This document shows positions 39,801 through 51,237 of a DNA stretch of 64,000 nt, piece after piece (within the stretch, counting starts at the first letter, position 1; each line of letters starts with the position of its first letter). Made by a program: the position numbers and the translations under genes. The notes beneath the pieces are model-generated. The model had not been told where the DNA came from. It ran no database searches and saw nothing but the letters and a program-made list of their open reading frames with translations. The stretch is from contig NW_025062475.1 in NCBI RefSeq assembly GCF_000002995.4, positions 4,936,528 to 5,000,527 of the forward strand. The letters are read 5' to 3'. Source of the stretch: Brugia malayi. Its lineage: Eukaryota > Nematoda > Chromadorea > Rhabditida > Onchocercidae.

Positions 39801-42493
39801 ATCAACAAAAATATTAGTGCTTTTTTATTAGCTAAGTTAGGATTTAATTAGCTAAGTATGGCTAAAATTACCAAAATATAGCTCGATACCATAAAGAGAT
39901 CATCTGAAAAAAAGTCATCTAAATGATTAAAAAATGATTTTATGTTATTGCTTAATATAAAATTAAGAAAAAATATATAGAATCTGAAAATCAAATATTG
40001 TTTTTGAAATCTCTCGGGAAGCAATCCTCTCGAGAGACACTAATTAACTAATCCTCATTTGACTATTTGACCGAATTGGCAATGTATTCGTATTCCATTT
40101 CGGATTCAGTTGGTTTATTGATTACAACCAAAACCACAAACATTAACCATAATAAAGCAGCAAATCTCTAACACATACCATTATCATTCATAATTATAAA
40201 ATTATTTCTGAAGAATTCACTGTATTAATTCAAAATTAAAGTAAAATACAAATACTTTACATACAAATTGTTACATGCATAAACGTATGTTTTCATTTAA
40301 GATTACACATTACAGTATGACAAATTCAAGTGTAACAATATGTTACATAGGTATATTTATTAAATAAATATAGTGCCATAAATAAATGGCTGTAGTCATC
40401 GGATAAAGTATAATGATATTTGTTTGTTTAATATATTTAACAAGGGTGAATAATCATAACGGAACTACAAATGAATAATCATAACGGAATGCTATGCGGA
40501 GTACAGCACTACAAATGAATAATCATAACGGAATGCTATGCGGAGTACAGCACTACAAATGAATAATCATAACGGAATGCTATGCAAATAGTCTTGATTG
40601 ATGCTATGCGGAGTACAGTACTAGCGGCATATGGTATGACCGGATACAATACTGTGATGGCAGTTTGTTCGATGCGCAATATAATATAGAAGAGATTTGT
40701 AACAACTATTTAGAGCAGAAAATCATAAAGAAGACCAGATCACAATATTATGTAGATTCCGCAACAAATCAATAAACTTAAAAAAAATGAAGTTTCTTTT
40801 TTACTAAATTGTTTTCATTCTACTTCTTACCTACAGTAAATGATAATATTATCTGAATAAATCATAGAAATTACAATAAAAAGCTTTAGTTTAGGAAATT
40901 TTTACAGTAAACAGTAAAAAAATTTTTTTTTCATTCTGTTAGTAATTTAATTAATTTTTAGAAATTAGGAAACCAAAAAAAAGGAAATAAACATAATATA
41001 GTGAGATCATCTAGTAGAGTTATATTTGCATAACATAGCTGCTACTGGCATAACTAATTCATTACTTATTTGATTATCCAGAAATTTATTTTTTGAAATT
41101 AAAAAAAAATTTAGATTAAAGGAATAAGACGAAAAAAAAGAAGTATTAGATAGCAATGAAGAATTTTCGTCTACCAAAAACGAAAAATACGGAAACATGG
41201 ACTTAGGGATTTTAATCTTTGTAATTATTTACACTAAATAACTGTTTCATATCTAACAGTGATTATCAATTAATTTTTTTTTTTTAAAACAGTGATTGTC
41301 AATCAATATACAGAGGTTTAGAGTTAAAAAAAGATGAAAATTAAAAGAACAAAAAATGTAAAAAGTTGAAAATCATAAATTATCACAAGATGTACTTTTA
41401 TCGCTTAGTTATTCAAAATCTGATTACTTTTGAAAAAAAAAATTCCTTAGAAGTGCAAATTTATCAATTTTTCATTTAATGGATAAAATAAGTTGTTAGT
41501 TTTGAATAACATACAATGAATATAAATATATATATATGTGTAAATTCTCGTAAAATGGTTATTTCAAAGCATTTCATGTGACAATTGTCAAAACTATCTG
41601 TTTCATTAGCAGATTAGCTTATCACATTATTCGTGATTTACTTATATTATTCGTAAAACATTTGGTACACTAATATTTTTATCACACGGCAAAATTTCTT
41701 TTCTAATTTTGCCTAAAAACATAAGTGGAAGAGAATTTAGACTGAAAATACTATTTATATGTAAGTTCTGCATGCATTTTTTAGAAAAATCAATTCATTC
41801 CAAAGAGTTTAGAATAATTAACAAATCACAAAGATCATTCAATCATTCAGTAATTAACTAACTCTTTTCCACTGTTTGATTTTGTTGTGTTGTAAAAAAA
41901 TTTTGAAATGAAATTAGTTTTTTGCTTCTCTATTTTCTTTATTTTTTTTTTTTTTTGCACTTAATAAAATATAATACAGAATTAATGTATTGATGGAATA
42001 TTCTGATAAATAATCATCATTGTTATTTCGAGAAGTGATAAATCATAACAGCTATAAGTTAAGATTATCACAAATAACAGACAATTAGAAATAATTAAGG
42101 GTACACGTAGCTACTAATAGTTAACATAATAATTAAGGAGGAGAATTAGCTAATTGCACATTTAATTATGATTTGCTGTTAATTTCACATTTGTACAGCA
42201 TAATAATTATTTAATAACAAAAGTACATAAACAATAATGTAAGCAGAAAAGTACCAAATGATATGAGTAGTACTTGTATATGTTTTAGGTAAATAACTAG
42301 ATAATCAAAAGTTGTATGGTAGACAAATAAAGTATGATGTAATAAAACTTAATCCAAATTAAATCGCTTATAAATTTATATTTGCCTATTTGTTTTGTTT
42401 ATTATATGTTTATTTATTTAGCTTTTTATTTATTTAATATAGACAAGACAAAAAATTTCTTTATTTCATATATTTTTTTTTCATTATTTTCAG
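36893..42493. other. Gene-poor region between the astacin-like gene and the duplicated locus
   Basis: Mostly AT-rich sequence without supported exons. It contains a less AT-rich island at about 37753-37877, a 7-bp perfect stem TCTCTCG/CGAGAGA (40010-40016 with 40031-40037), an AG microsatellite (about 37910-37932) and the 44-bp tandem repeat. The 5' exon of the astacin-like gene may lie here but was not recognised. Confidence 0.5.
40448..40620. repeat. 44-bp tandem repeat, about 3.5 copies
   Basis: Units beginning GAATAATCATAACGGAATGC start at 40473, 40517 and 40561, with a shortened unit at 40448 and a partial one ending at 40620. The unit is richer in G+C than the surroundings. It lies about 1.9 kb upstream of the first IL-17-like gene. 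Confidence 0.9.
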
Positions 42494-45138
42494 ACACTGG
42501 CCCTTCTAGCTTCGCTATTGGAGCAGCCATTTTGGCTTATAATTTTAATTGGCTTCAATGAATTTAAAAGGTATTCAACTTTACGCAATTTAAGGCTACA
42601 ACAATTATTGATAGGGTAAAATCATTTGAAAAAAAGCATGAAATGATAAGCTGATAATCTGTATAAACATCATTTGCTGTCGCATTTTCAGTAACGGACA
42701 ATACGTCGCTAAGACATTGTTGGAATCAGGAAGGAATTCAGAATGTTTCTACCGCTACATCAAAAGAGATCATCACCAGAGTTTCGCGGAATGGTTGCAC
42801 AGAAAGAACGCCTCGCATTATACGCCCATTGCGCCCATTTATCAGCAATCGTTACTGAATTTACAGGTCAGAGTAAATTACTTACTTTTGAAGGAATCCC
42901 GCGGGCATTTATTTCGTGCATTATTTCAGTTCTTGCTACTCTGTTGCAACTTTTCCTTCCCCAAAATTTAACTTTGACATCGATTTATCACACATTCAAA
43001 TGGGAACTGTGACAAAGGTGTTCTATGTGGCAAATCAACAATTAATTTACCTGAACCATTTCAATTGGAATAAATTATCAATTTCAATGGAAGACTGTCA
43101 GTGTTTCATTCAAAGTAGCAAATATGGGGAATAGGGAATCTCAGATTCATAATGCTTATCACTTTATGATTGATAAAGGAGTAATATTCCACAAAAGAAT
43201 ATATTACACTGGAAAGAGATACAGAGAGATAATTCAATTCCGTTTACCTTTTTCGAATTATTGGAAATAAAAAAAAAAGGTAAACAGAGAAAGAATTTTG
43301 AAAACTGAAACTGAGTTGAATGTATGTAATTTCTTCGACTCCTCCTTTTGTAACTTTCAATTTATTCAGGAATAAATATTACAAAAAAAAAAAAAAATTT
43401 TTCCAAATCTCACAAATTTTGCTTATGCTTATGCCAGAAGAAAAATGCTGCCTTAATTCTGCAGGCGGAATAAAAAAGCACCGCGGAACTTAAAAGTTCA
43501 GTTCGTCGTAAGCTCTTCTCTAATCTCATAAATTTCTTTGAATATTTGTGGGGATTTTACCATTGTTCTTTACGCATCCTTTACTTTAGTTAAATGCACT
43601 GAAGGACGGAGAACAAGTAAGCCATGGAGTCGCTGACTGCGAAACCCCGGAACTCCCAGCAATAACACCGGAAGCACCGCTGAGAGAACGCGCATTGTGT
43701 TATTTTGAATATTTTCTGAATTATAATCCGCTGGTACGTCATTTTCATCTTTTTATACGGAAGACGGACTGCAATGCGAACCTTAAGATTTACATCAGGA
43801 ACGTTTCTTCGGAAGACTGTTGAAGATATCTCTAAATTCCGGTTTGCATGACTGAAGCTTGAAATGCCTGAATTTCTTGTCAATTTACGATCAATCATAT
43901 CCTTTTGTGCCAATTTTAATTGATTTTTACACTGAAAAACAAAACGAAGCAAAAAAATGATAAATTGCTTCGGTGCCAGGAATTGCACTGTTGCAATGTG
44001 AACGAATGAGCAGAAAAATGCGAAAGGAAAAAATTGAAATTCAAATTGTTATTTCAACTTTTATTCTTTGACGAAATCTGCTGACAACCTTTTTACAGTG
44101 ACAAACAGCTCGAAATGTGATGAAACCCAGAAAAACAATCAGTTGAATAAAACTTGTTATCAATTAAAAAATCTTTTTGTCAAAATGATTGATAACGGAA
44201 TTATTTATCAGCTTAGTTCCAATACTCTGATAATTATCATCTATCACGAGTAATCAATACTTCCTTCCATCACAATTATATCTCATACTGAAGGGGCGGG
44301 GCAAATTTAGGAATGATCAATGAATTCCGGAGTACCGGATTTCTGATTCGTCTCTCTATGATAGATTTCCATTTGCAATTCAATTTCAAACAAATAAATA
44401 ACTCACAAAATGGCACAAGTAAAATATATTTTTTACATTCAATCGATCAACAAAGAACGCTTCAGAAAATGCAATCACAAATAATTTCTTTGAATGTTTT
44501 GAAATATTTTGAAGGAATAACGCCATTGGTCCGTTACCTACTAAATCGAAACATTCAGGGCAGAGCAATTACAGGAAAATGATCTATCATTCCAGCACTT
44601 TATGTACAGTGCTATTCTAAGATAGTAGTAGTAGTAGTACATTTAATGTTTTAAGAGAGTTCCGGCAGCTCTGGCGGAAGTACGCTGCATGTGCGCTCAT
44701 CCGCCACCCAAATTAATCGGCAAGCGAATCTTCGAGTGTGAACCGCTTCGTTATCAAATTCGTGTGCTAAAATTTGACGAACTATGTCAAACATACTCGG
44801 AACAAACTGAAACAATCGCCCTAGCATGTATACCTGTGCTGCAGGTAAGTTAATCTACCTTTTTTTTTTTCACTTTCATGACCGATTTATTATTGTGCAA
44901 AATTTGTTTCTCATTCAAAGAATTCCGGAACAAAGCGAATAAGTTCCGATTTTATTTCCAAATTTTACTCGTTTCTAATAAAATTTATCTAAAGAACATC
45001 AGGACGATCGATTTGAAATCAACATTTCAGGCAAGTGCAAAAGCGGATGGAGAAATGAAATTCCTGGCTCCGGAAAGATTTCGAGGTCCGATCAAGAAGA
45101 GTGTCCAGTATGATTATAGTAATTTTCATGACGAATAA
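42494..45138 (+). CDS. Interleukin-17-like secreted cysteine-rich protein, copy 1
   Basis: Five exons in matching phase: 42494-42570, 42692-42866, 43590-43733, 44656-44844, 45031-45138 (TAA 45136-45138), about 220 residues. The first listed exon is hydrophobic ([20 protein letters not shown]), a likely signal segment; its Met must come from a further 5' exon I did not find. Exon 2 carries a possible glycosylation site (NAS). The join of exons 3 and 4 reads [26 protein letters not shown], matching the IL-17 pattern of an aromatic-x-Y/D-N segment, R-x-P, E-A/V and C-x-C. Then come [18 protein letters not shown] and [11 protein letters not shown], like the IL-17 strand and closing cysteines of the cystine-knot fold. 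C. elegans has IL-17 homologues (ilc-17 genes), so the family is expected in nematodes. Assignment rests on motif order only. Polyadenylation signals AATAAA follow at 45192 and 45223. It converges on the transporter gene. Confidence 0.58.
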
Positions 45139-46039
45139 TTAACAAAGACGATATTTTCCTCCTCATAGTATTATTACCTCATTGATTGGAGAATAAATAT
45201 TCCGACGTTTATCTGTTTCCGCAATAAATCAGCGGCAGCAACGACGATATTTACCAATTTGATGTTAATGATTTGGGAATAATTATTTTTGATGAAAACT
45301 TTTTTTACGAACCATTAAACTGTGAAAAAATGGATAGCCTTAATTAGAGCGATAAATTTTGCTAACGTATACTTTTTGAGATTAATGTCTGTAGAGTAAG
45401 CTTACTTTGAACATATGTTTAAATTTTCGTATTAATAAGCATACATTGAAAGTGAACTTATCAAACAAAAAAATGAACAGAATCCGATTTCATGAACCAC
45501 ACAACGTTATTCCGAAACAATACTACAATTCATGAAAAAAATCAACAAAACTATTAAAAACTAATTAAAATTTACTGTCAACAAATAAAATCTTTTAGAA
45601 GAAGTCAATTTAAAAAACGAAATGGAAATATTAGTTGTGAAATGGAAATTGTTAAATTATGTAATACTAATGACACTGTGTATATCCCAAAAATGTTTCT
45701 TTACAAAATTAACATCAACAATTAACGGTCTATTGCGCTCGTAATTACGAATGGGAATAAAAGATTTCTCGAACTGATCGCTTCCAAAATACACAAAAAT
45801 ATTTAAGTTTAGCCTTCAAAAGAAAAATTATCTAATATAAATTTTTACTAATCACGGTGAGCTCTCCGAGCTATTAAGTGTCTTTTTTTCCAGTTCACAA
45901 TTTTCTTCTTTGTCAATATCGCTCAATGCCCAAGGCTGCACTTCACCTTTGGCAAATAAACAGAAAATGGTAGTACCGGCCAATAAGACTCCACCGGTAA
46001 TCCAAAAAACTAATTGCCATTCTTGTTGTGAACCCTAAA
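42670..46039. repeat. Near-identical duplicated block L, copy 1
   Basis: Aligns end to end with 52009-55389. Includes IL-17-like exons 2-5, the convergent intergenic region and the last transporter exon. I noticed four substitutions (near 43031, 43127, 43165 and 43342), a 9-bp difference in a TAG repeat near 44636, and one T-run difference. Identity starts abruptly inside IL-17-like intron 1 and ends just inside transporter intron 9. Confidence 0.95.
45192..45228 (+). promoter_or_regulatory. Probable polyadenylation signals of IL-17-like copy 1
   Basis: AATAAA at 45192-45197 and 45223-45228, 54 and 85 bases after the stop codon. Confidence 0.5.
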
Positions 46040-49000
46040 TAAGTGAAACATTTCTTTTTTCATTAAATTGAATTCATGTAAGTAATTTCCTTTTTTTGTG
46101 AGGTTAATGGGAATTTGGCCGGTAAAAACATCTAAAAGTAAAATTTAAGAAATGCAAAATTTATAAAAAATTGCATGATATATTTTGAAAAATAGAGAAA
46201 GTCATAAAGTGGAATGAAAATTACCGTGGGAGTGAGATAACCAACCATCACCGGACCTATGATACCAGCGATACATGGTATCGTATTGCCGATACCCAAT
46301 ATAGGTCCAGCAAATGCTGGTGCAATGTCGAGATAACTGACCATGTAACCGGAGTATTGTATTCCGGATAAACCAATCCCAACGGTAAGGAATATAGTTA
46401 CTAAGGTTTCCTGACCACAACCGCAATAACCGCTAGCTATCAAAAATACTGCTTGACTTCCAAGTGCTATAATTTTGGCAGTTATACATTAAATTATGGT
46501 AAATTAGCAAGCTTATACCAATTAATTTCGCTTCATTAATTCTCACTAATTAATTAAGCATTTAAGCACAAAACTGTTAAGTAATAACAGCTTATAATTT
46601 ATATTATAGTACCAAAAATCAATTAATACGTGGAATATGTGAACAATTAGCGAACGCATTATATAAGATCGCAAAATTACGCTCAAATTTGTTATCATGA
46701 TTTCCTGTGAATCATATTTTTCACTAATTTCAGGTTAATTTAACGAAATATAATGCCATAACTCTCAAAAGAAACCTACAAATGATCATAGCAAGACGTC
46801 GAATAGCTATAGTTGATAAAACATTTGCTTTCTGTAGTTTATCGGCAGTAAAACCACCAAAATTCATACATACGAAATATGTAATGTACGGAATTGCTGT
46901 CAAAAATCCAAGCTAAAATATATTAAATTAATAAACTTTTCACTGAAAAAATATTTTGGAAAGGATCAGCTTGCTAGCTCATTGGTGTGTAAGTAAAGAT
47001 ACGATATTAAGCGCTGAATTTTTTAGTGAGATTTGAATAAATACGACAAGTTTTATTCGACTACTAGATTATTTATGCTAGGAATATTGCGAATGCTATT
47101 TTAGCAATTTCGTTTTAAGAAATAATTGAGAATAAGCAAACCGAAGCGAAGTCTAATCCCAAAACATCATTCATGAATAGCGGAAGGGTGGTTATCATCA
47201 TGTGACCACCCCAATCACCGGCAAAATGCCCACAAAAAACTGCCCAAACTGGAACTGATTTGAATATTGCAAGCCATGGAACAGCTCTTTTCTGAAATCA
47301 AAAAAATTTTTAAATTTGGAATTTAAAAAAGAATTGGATCAGAATTTCAACTCTTGAAAATGACTGCGAAATAGTAGCACCAAAAGGTCACTTTTATGAT
47401 TGCATAATTGCGCATGCTTGTTAAGATCTTTTAATTCCCTCCCACAAACATTGATATTCCTTATTACCTTGTCGCGAAACTCGAAATAAGTATCCAAACA
47501 ACTCACAAAATATATCAAATAAAATTGTATTAATTCATAACACTAAAATTTGTCTTAATTGAACATTCTCAAGAAATATAAAATTGTTTCAAACTGCACC
47601 TAATGAAGCAACCATTATTCCACCACTCATCTTTCCATTGTAGTTTATCTGTTTGTCTAGAAATTTCCAACTGTTAATAAAAGGTACTGCATTGTTTAAT
47701 ACGTTAAAAACTACTCCTTTACTGCTTGCAATGTCGAAATATTGTAAAGGTTTCCTAATCTAATAGTTATTTTTACGAGGAATTGACAATACCAAAACCC
47801 ATCTCTCACTATATAAAGAGTAAAGATCATCTGATAGTCCTTTATTCAGTGTAATCATCAAGCGCTTATTGCAAGACAATGCCCACAGTATAAGGATGTA
47901 AATCCCTTAGCTTGGGTAAGTTAGCTACTTTCCCATCAATTTATACATTTATTCATTTCCATCTCATTCTTTGATACTTCATCAAATGATATCTGTATTA
48001 TTGCTATAGATTGATACCTGCTTGCTAACGAATAAAATAGACTTTCACTCAACTCATCCGTCTATACTAACTATAATAATAAACAAGGAAGGCTCTTTAG
48101 CATACGAAAGTTCAATCGACTTTAAGCTATTAAGTAACAGACGTCCAAGTTTCATGACATACCTAACTAATGAATGATAGACGAATTTATAAAATTCGGC
48201 AACTAATCCAAAAAATCATTACTTTTTTTGAATCCGATGCTAATATATCAGCTAATGAATTTTCGATATAGCTTAGCTCCTTTTTAGAAATACGTTTGCT
48301 CTGAGATGGTCGATCCGAAACATAGGAGAACCAAAGAACACACCATAAAACACCTGCCGTACCTTTAAAAAAAGTACTTTTAATAATCATATAAAGATGA
48401 CTCTTTAAAATATTAATTAGATGAATCTCAGGAAATTCAGAAACACAAAAAATTTTACAAATTTACCGATAACGTAAAAGATGGATGGCCAACCACCAGC
48501 AAATCCATATTTGCAAAGTAAACCAGACAGTGGCATGACAGCTGTATTACCTATTTGAGCACCTGTAAGAAGATTTATTTTGATCAAAAATTAGTCAAAT
48601 GCATTGTCCAATCTGAAACCATTTTTGAAATAGGTTAAAAATTAATTCGGAGTTTTAATTTACTGTCAAATTCTTAAAGATAAGAAAAAGACGAACCTGC
48701 ATATGTTACACCGGTTAATAAACTTCTTTCCAGAGGTGGCGCCCACATTGACCACATTGCATGGTACGCAGGAAATATGGCACCCTGAAAATTCGAAACC
48801 GTAAAATCTATATAAACTAAAAAACTAAATCCAATACTTGAACAAAAATATCTAAGAGGACAAAAAATATATGATATCTTATGGAAAAATAACTCGAGAA
48901 ACATGGAAAAGTGAAAATTTGCTTGTAAAATTATACATTCAGCTTAACAACGATTAAAAATTACTAGGCTTATTATAATACCTGCATAAAGCCTATGATA

Positions 49001-50734
49001 GCTCGAGCAATAATGAATGCAAAAACGCTAGTTGTTGCGGCTATTGGGCTGAGGAGTGTAAGAACTGCACATCCTAGAACCGTAATACCAATCACCAAAC
49101 GACCGCCATATCGACTGGCCAAATAACCACCAAGAATTTGGCTACTTATATAGCCCCAAAAAAAGGCACTTAATACATATCCTTGTACATCCTTGGTCCA
49201 AATAAATTCACCCATATACTGAAAGTAATTAAGAAATTAGATGTCAATAAATGCTTTGCAATATCTCTCTTTGCTTTTTTTTTTTTTACTTAATAATAAC
49301 GTAAGATTAAGTTTGCAAAGAAATAGAATGCTTTCAATGCAATTCATTAACGCTTTTTTTGACACAATTAAATTTCCTCTAATGCTTTGGTTAAAGGAAA
49401 GAGAATTAAGTATTATTTGCATTGAAATTTTAGTTGAAAATGGCTGAATGAAGTGAGAGACATACAGCTTCCCTTTCACTCAATTCGCTATCATCCCGTG
49501 GCGCACATGTCGCACTTTTCTTGGTAACATTTGCATCATTGGTACCAGTTATCATTTCCACCGCTGTACTATTTACCATACAAACGATTGCAAAACTGAC
49601 ATCAGTACGTGACATGAAGACAACAAAAAAACCCACAAATCCAACTAATGCAAGGTTTAACCGTGCGGAACCCAAAAGGGCTGAAATGACAAATGAATTA
49701 TGGTACATATATATTAATTAAATTAAAAACTTTTAGTAACTTTTACAACAATAATTATTGTTACACTTAAGGTAAGCGATGAGGAATTTGAAATTACGAT
49801 TAGTTACTTATTTCCATCACTTATCATTTTGCTTATTGATATTTCAATGTTATCTTAAGAGTCGCAAGTCATCACAGATTCACAGTTGCTAGGCTCATTA
49901 GGCTAATTACTGTGCAGTAGTGAACGTGTGGGAATAACCGACTTATCAATACCACATATTTCATGGGTTTGCTTATCACTAATATAATAGGATCCATCGG
50001 GTTATTTTACCAAAGAATGAGAAATTTGATTAAATACTAAGATATTCAAATAGTACCGTTTAAGCCATTAAGTAAAGTGAATATTAAAACCTTAAAAGTC
50101 TAATTTAATTAACTCAGCCATATTTGTTGATCAACACTTCATAAAAGTTGGATCACATTGAGATTTGCATATGCCGAAGGGTTAAATGATGCTGTCGCCA
50201 CAATGGCAAAGCTATAACCTAATGAACAAAGACTATTGGTTTTAAATGATTTTAATCCACTTTGTAACCTTAACACCCATAAAATCCCTCCCAATTTCTT
50301 CCTTTTGCTTGTATCTTTAAATATTTTATAATTAAGTTACATTTGTGTGTTAGATATCAATTCATTATTGTAATGTTGTATAATATTTAATGTTATCTGT
50401 GGTTTAATTACCCAAATTTGGGGTTTGAATAATAAAGTATTTCACGAAGACTCCCACAGTACACGTACACAGAATGGAATTAGTACAAATTCGAGATTCT
50501 ACCCGTATCGAAGACAAAGAAGTCAACGATCTGAACTATCAAGAAAGGAAAACTACTTTGTTTCACAAGGGCAGTAAGAAAGAAATTCTAAATTTGCTTT
50601 TACAGATGCAATATGAAATCTATGAAATAAAAAATAGACACTAAATTCAAAAAATTTAAAATTTTTAACTGATTTAATTGCAGTGGAAATGAGTAATAAA
50701 CCAATTTACCTGTTGCTTGAACCTCAGCTGTCAT
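45852..50734 (-). CDS. SLC17-type (anion/phosphate, sialin/VGLUT-like) major facilitator transporter, copy 1
   Basis: Complete coding sequence of 502 residues in ten exons, all in phase: 50710-50734, 49466-49680, 48982-49218, 48697-48784, 48467-48562, 48223-48362, 47142-47291, 46780-46912, 46225-46466, 45852-46034 (TGA 45852). The start is MTAEVQATA, 34 bases after a TTGTTTCAG site that could accept a spliced leader. Family motifs in order: TM1 with [14 protein letters not shown]; a loop with possible glycosylation sites NST and [23 protein letters not shown] and [80 protein letters not shown]; and the C-terminal W-x-L-V-F-W-I with GEVQPWA. These define the SLC17 branch of the major facilitator superfamily, membrane carriers of organic or inorganic anions. 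The substrate cannot be read from sequence. No defect seen. Intron 6 carries about 700 extra bases relative to copy 2. Confidence 0.93.
47464..48160. mobile_element. About 700-bp insertion in intron 6 of transporter copy 1, possibly a non-autonomous DNA transposon
   Basis: Present in copy 1, absent from copy 2, where the flanking intron sequence is continuous. The ends are weak inverted repeats: TGTCGCGAAACTCGAA at the left and, read from the other end, TGTCATGAAACTTGGA (12 of 16 identical). A TA dinucleotide stands at each edge, as for mariner-type targets. No transposase. A deletion in copy 2 would look similar. Confidence 0.4.
50401..50422 (+). other. SL1 spliced-leader-like sequence, copy 1
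   Basis: Starts GGTTTAATTACCCAA exactly as nematode SL1, then has A for G at position 16, TTTG, G for A at position 21, and the final G: 20 of 22 bases. The following bases (GTTTGAATAA) are not the GTAAAC start of the SL RNA intron half, and no Sm site or stem-loop resembling an SL RNA follows. So this is not a functional SL1 RNA gene by sight; it could be an SL RNA fragment or the 5' end of a retrocopied trans-spliced mRNA. It is on the strand opposite to the transporter. Confidence 0.75.
50474..50644 (+). CDS. Small open frame downstream of the SL1-like sequence, copy 1
   Basis: A 56-codon frame from ATG 50474 to TAA 50642-50644, starting 51 bases after the SL1-like sequence, a usual 5'-UTR length for a trans-spliced nematode mRNA. 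The peptide begins [20 protein letters not shown] and continues with a Leu/Gln/Glu-rich helix ([18 protein letters not shown]); charged, soluble, no signal peptide. It lies wholly inside transporter intron 1, antisense to it. I do not recognise the family. It may be a short gene, the remnant of a retrocopy, or chance; the SL1-like leader in front is the reason to take it seriously. An identical copy is at 59081-59251. Confidence 0.35.
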   Translation: MELVQIRDSTRIEDKEVNDLNYQERKTTLFHKGSKKEILNLLLQMQYEIYEIKNRH

Positions 50735-50767
50735 ACTTATGAGAGTTGAAAACCACCAATGCAGTAG
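50710..50767 (-). promoter_or_regulatory. Probable trans-splice acceptor and start of transporter copy 1
   Basis: GCTATTGTTTCAG (ending at 50768) precedes the first exon; the ATG follows 34 bases later at 50734. Nematode genes often receive SL1 at such a site. It could also be an ordinary acceptor from a 5' untranslated exon. Confidence 0.4.
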
Positions 50768-51237
50768 CTGAAACAATAGCACTAATTAATTCTAATAGTA
50801 ATTTGTAGTAAACAGCATAAAACGGACGTTTTCTGTGACTTCATAATGTGAAAGCTGTATTTTCGTAAGAATTTAAATCGGTTTTAGCATTTAAATTGGA
50901 ATTAATGTAGCTGCTAATAAGTGAGCGCCTGGTAATTACTTTTACCTTCATTTAACTAATTATAAATTTCAACAGCACTGAAACTTCGTCCTTTTATAAC
51001 TTCGAAAATACAGCAATGGAGACAAAAAGATATTATATGCATTACCGAATAGAAAATGAGAATCAAATAAAGTTTAAATAAAAATTCTCAAAGTTATACA
51101 AAATTTGAACTGAAAATAGCAAAAAAAAATTTACTACTAATCAGACATATATAAAACAATAAATGCCTTAAATATATCTCATTAGTAACAATTAGTAATT
51201 GTGAAAATAGAAGTAAACATTACAGTACTTTAAATAT

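Larger units (their letters stand above)
49681..50709 (-). other. Intron 1 of transporter copy 1
   Basis: Donor GTAAATTGG at 50709, acceptor GTCATTTCAG at 49681. This 1-kb intron is identical, as far as I can see, to intron 1 of copy 2, and hosts the SL1-like sequence and the small open frame on the plus strand. It has three TTATCA (TGATAA) words within about 49815-49980. Confidence 0.85.
49637..51237. repeat. Near-identical duplicated block R, copy 1
   Basis: Aligns with 58244-59844 at a constant offset of 8607 bases with no difference that I noticed. It covers the start of transporter exon 2, intron 1 with the SL1-like element, exon 1 and about 470 bases upstream. Confidence 0.95.

Noticed and set aside
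43590..43988. A 132-codon open frame on the minus strand (repeated at 52930-53328) with a hydrophobic start
   Set aside because: It is the shadow of plus-strand IL-17-like exon 3, whose frame, phases and cysteines fit the neighbouring exons; beyond that it covers intron.
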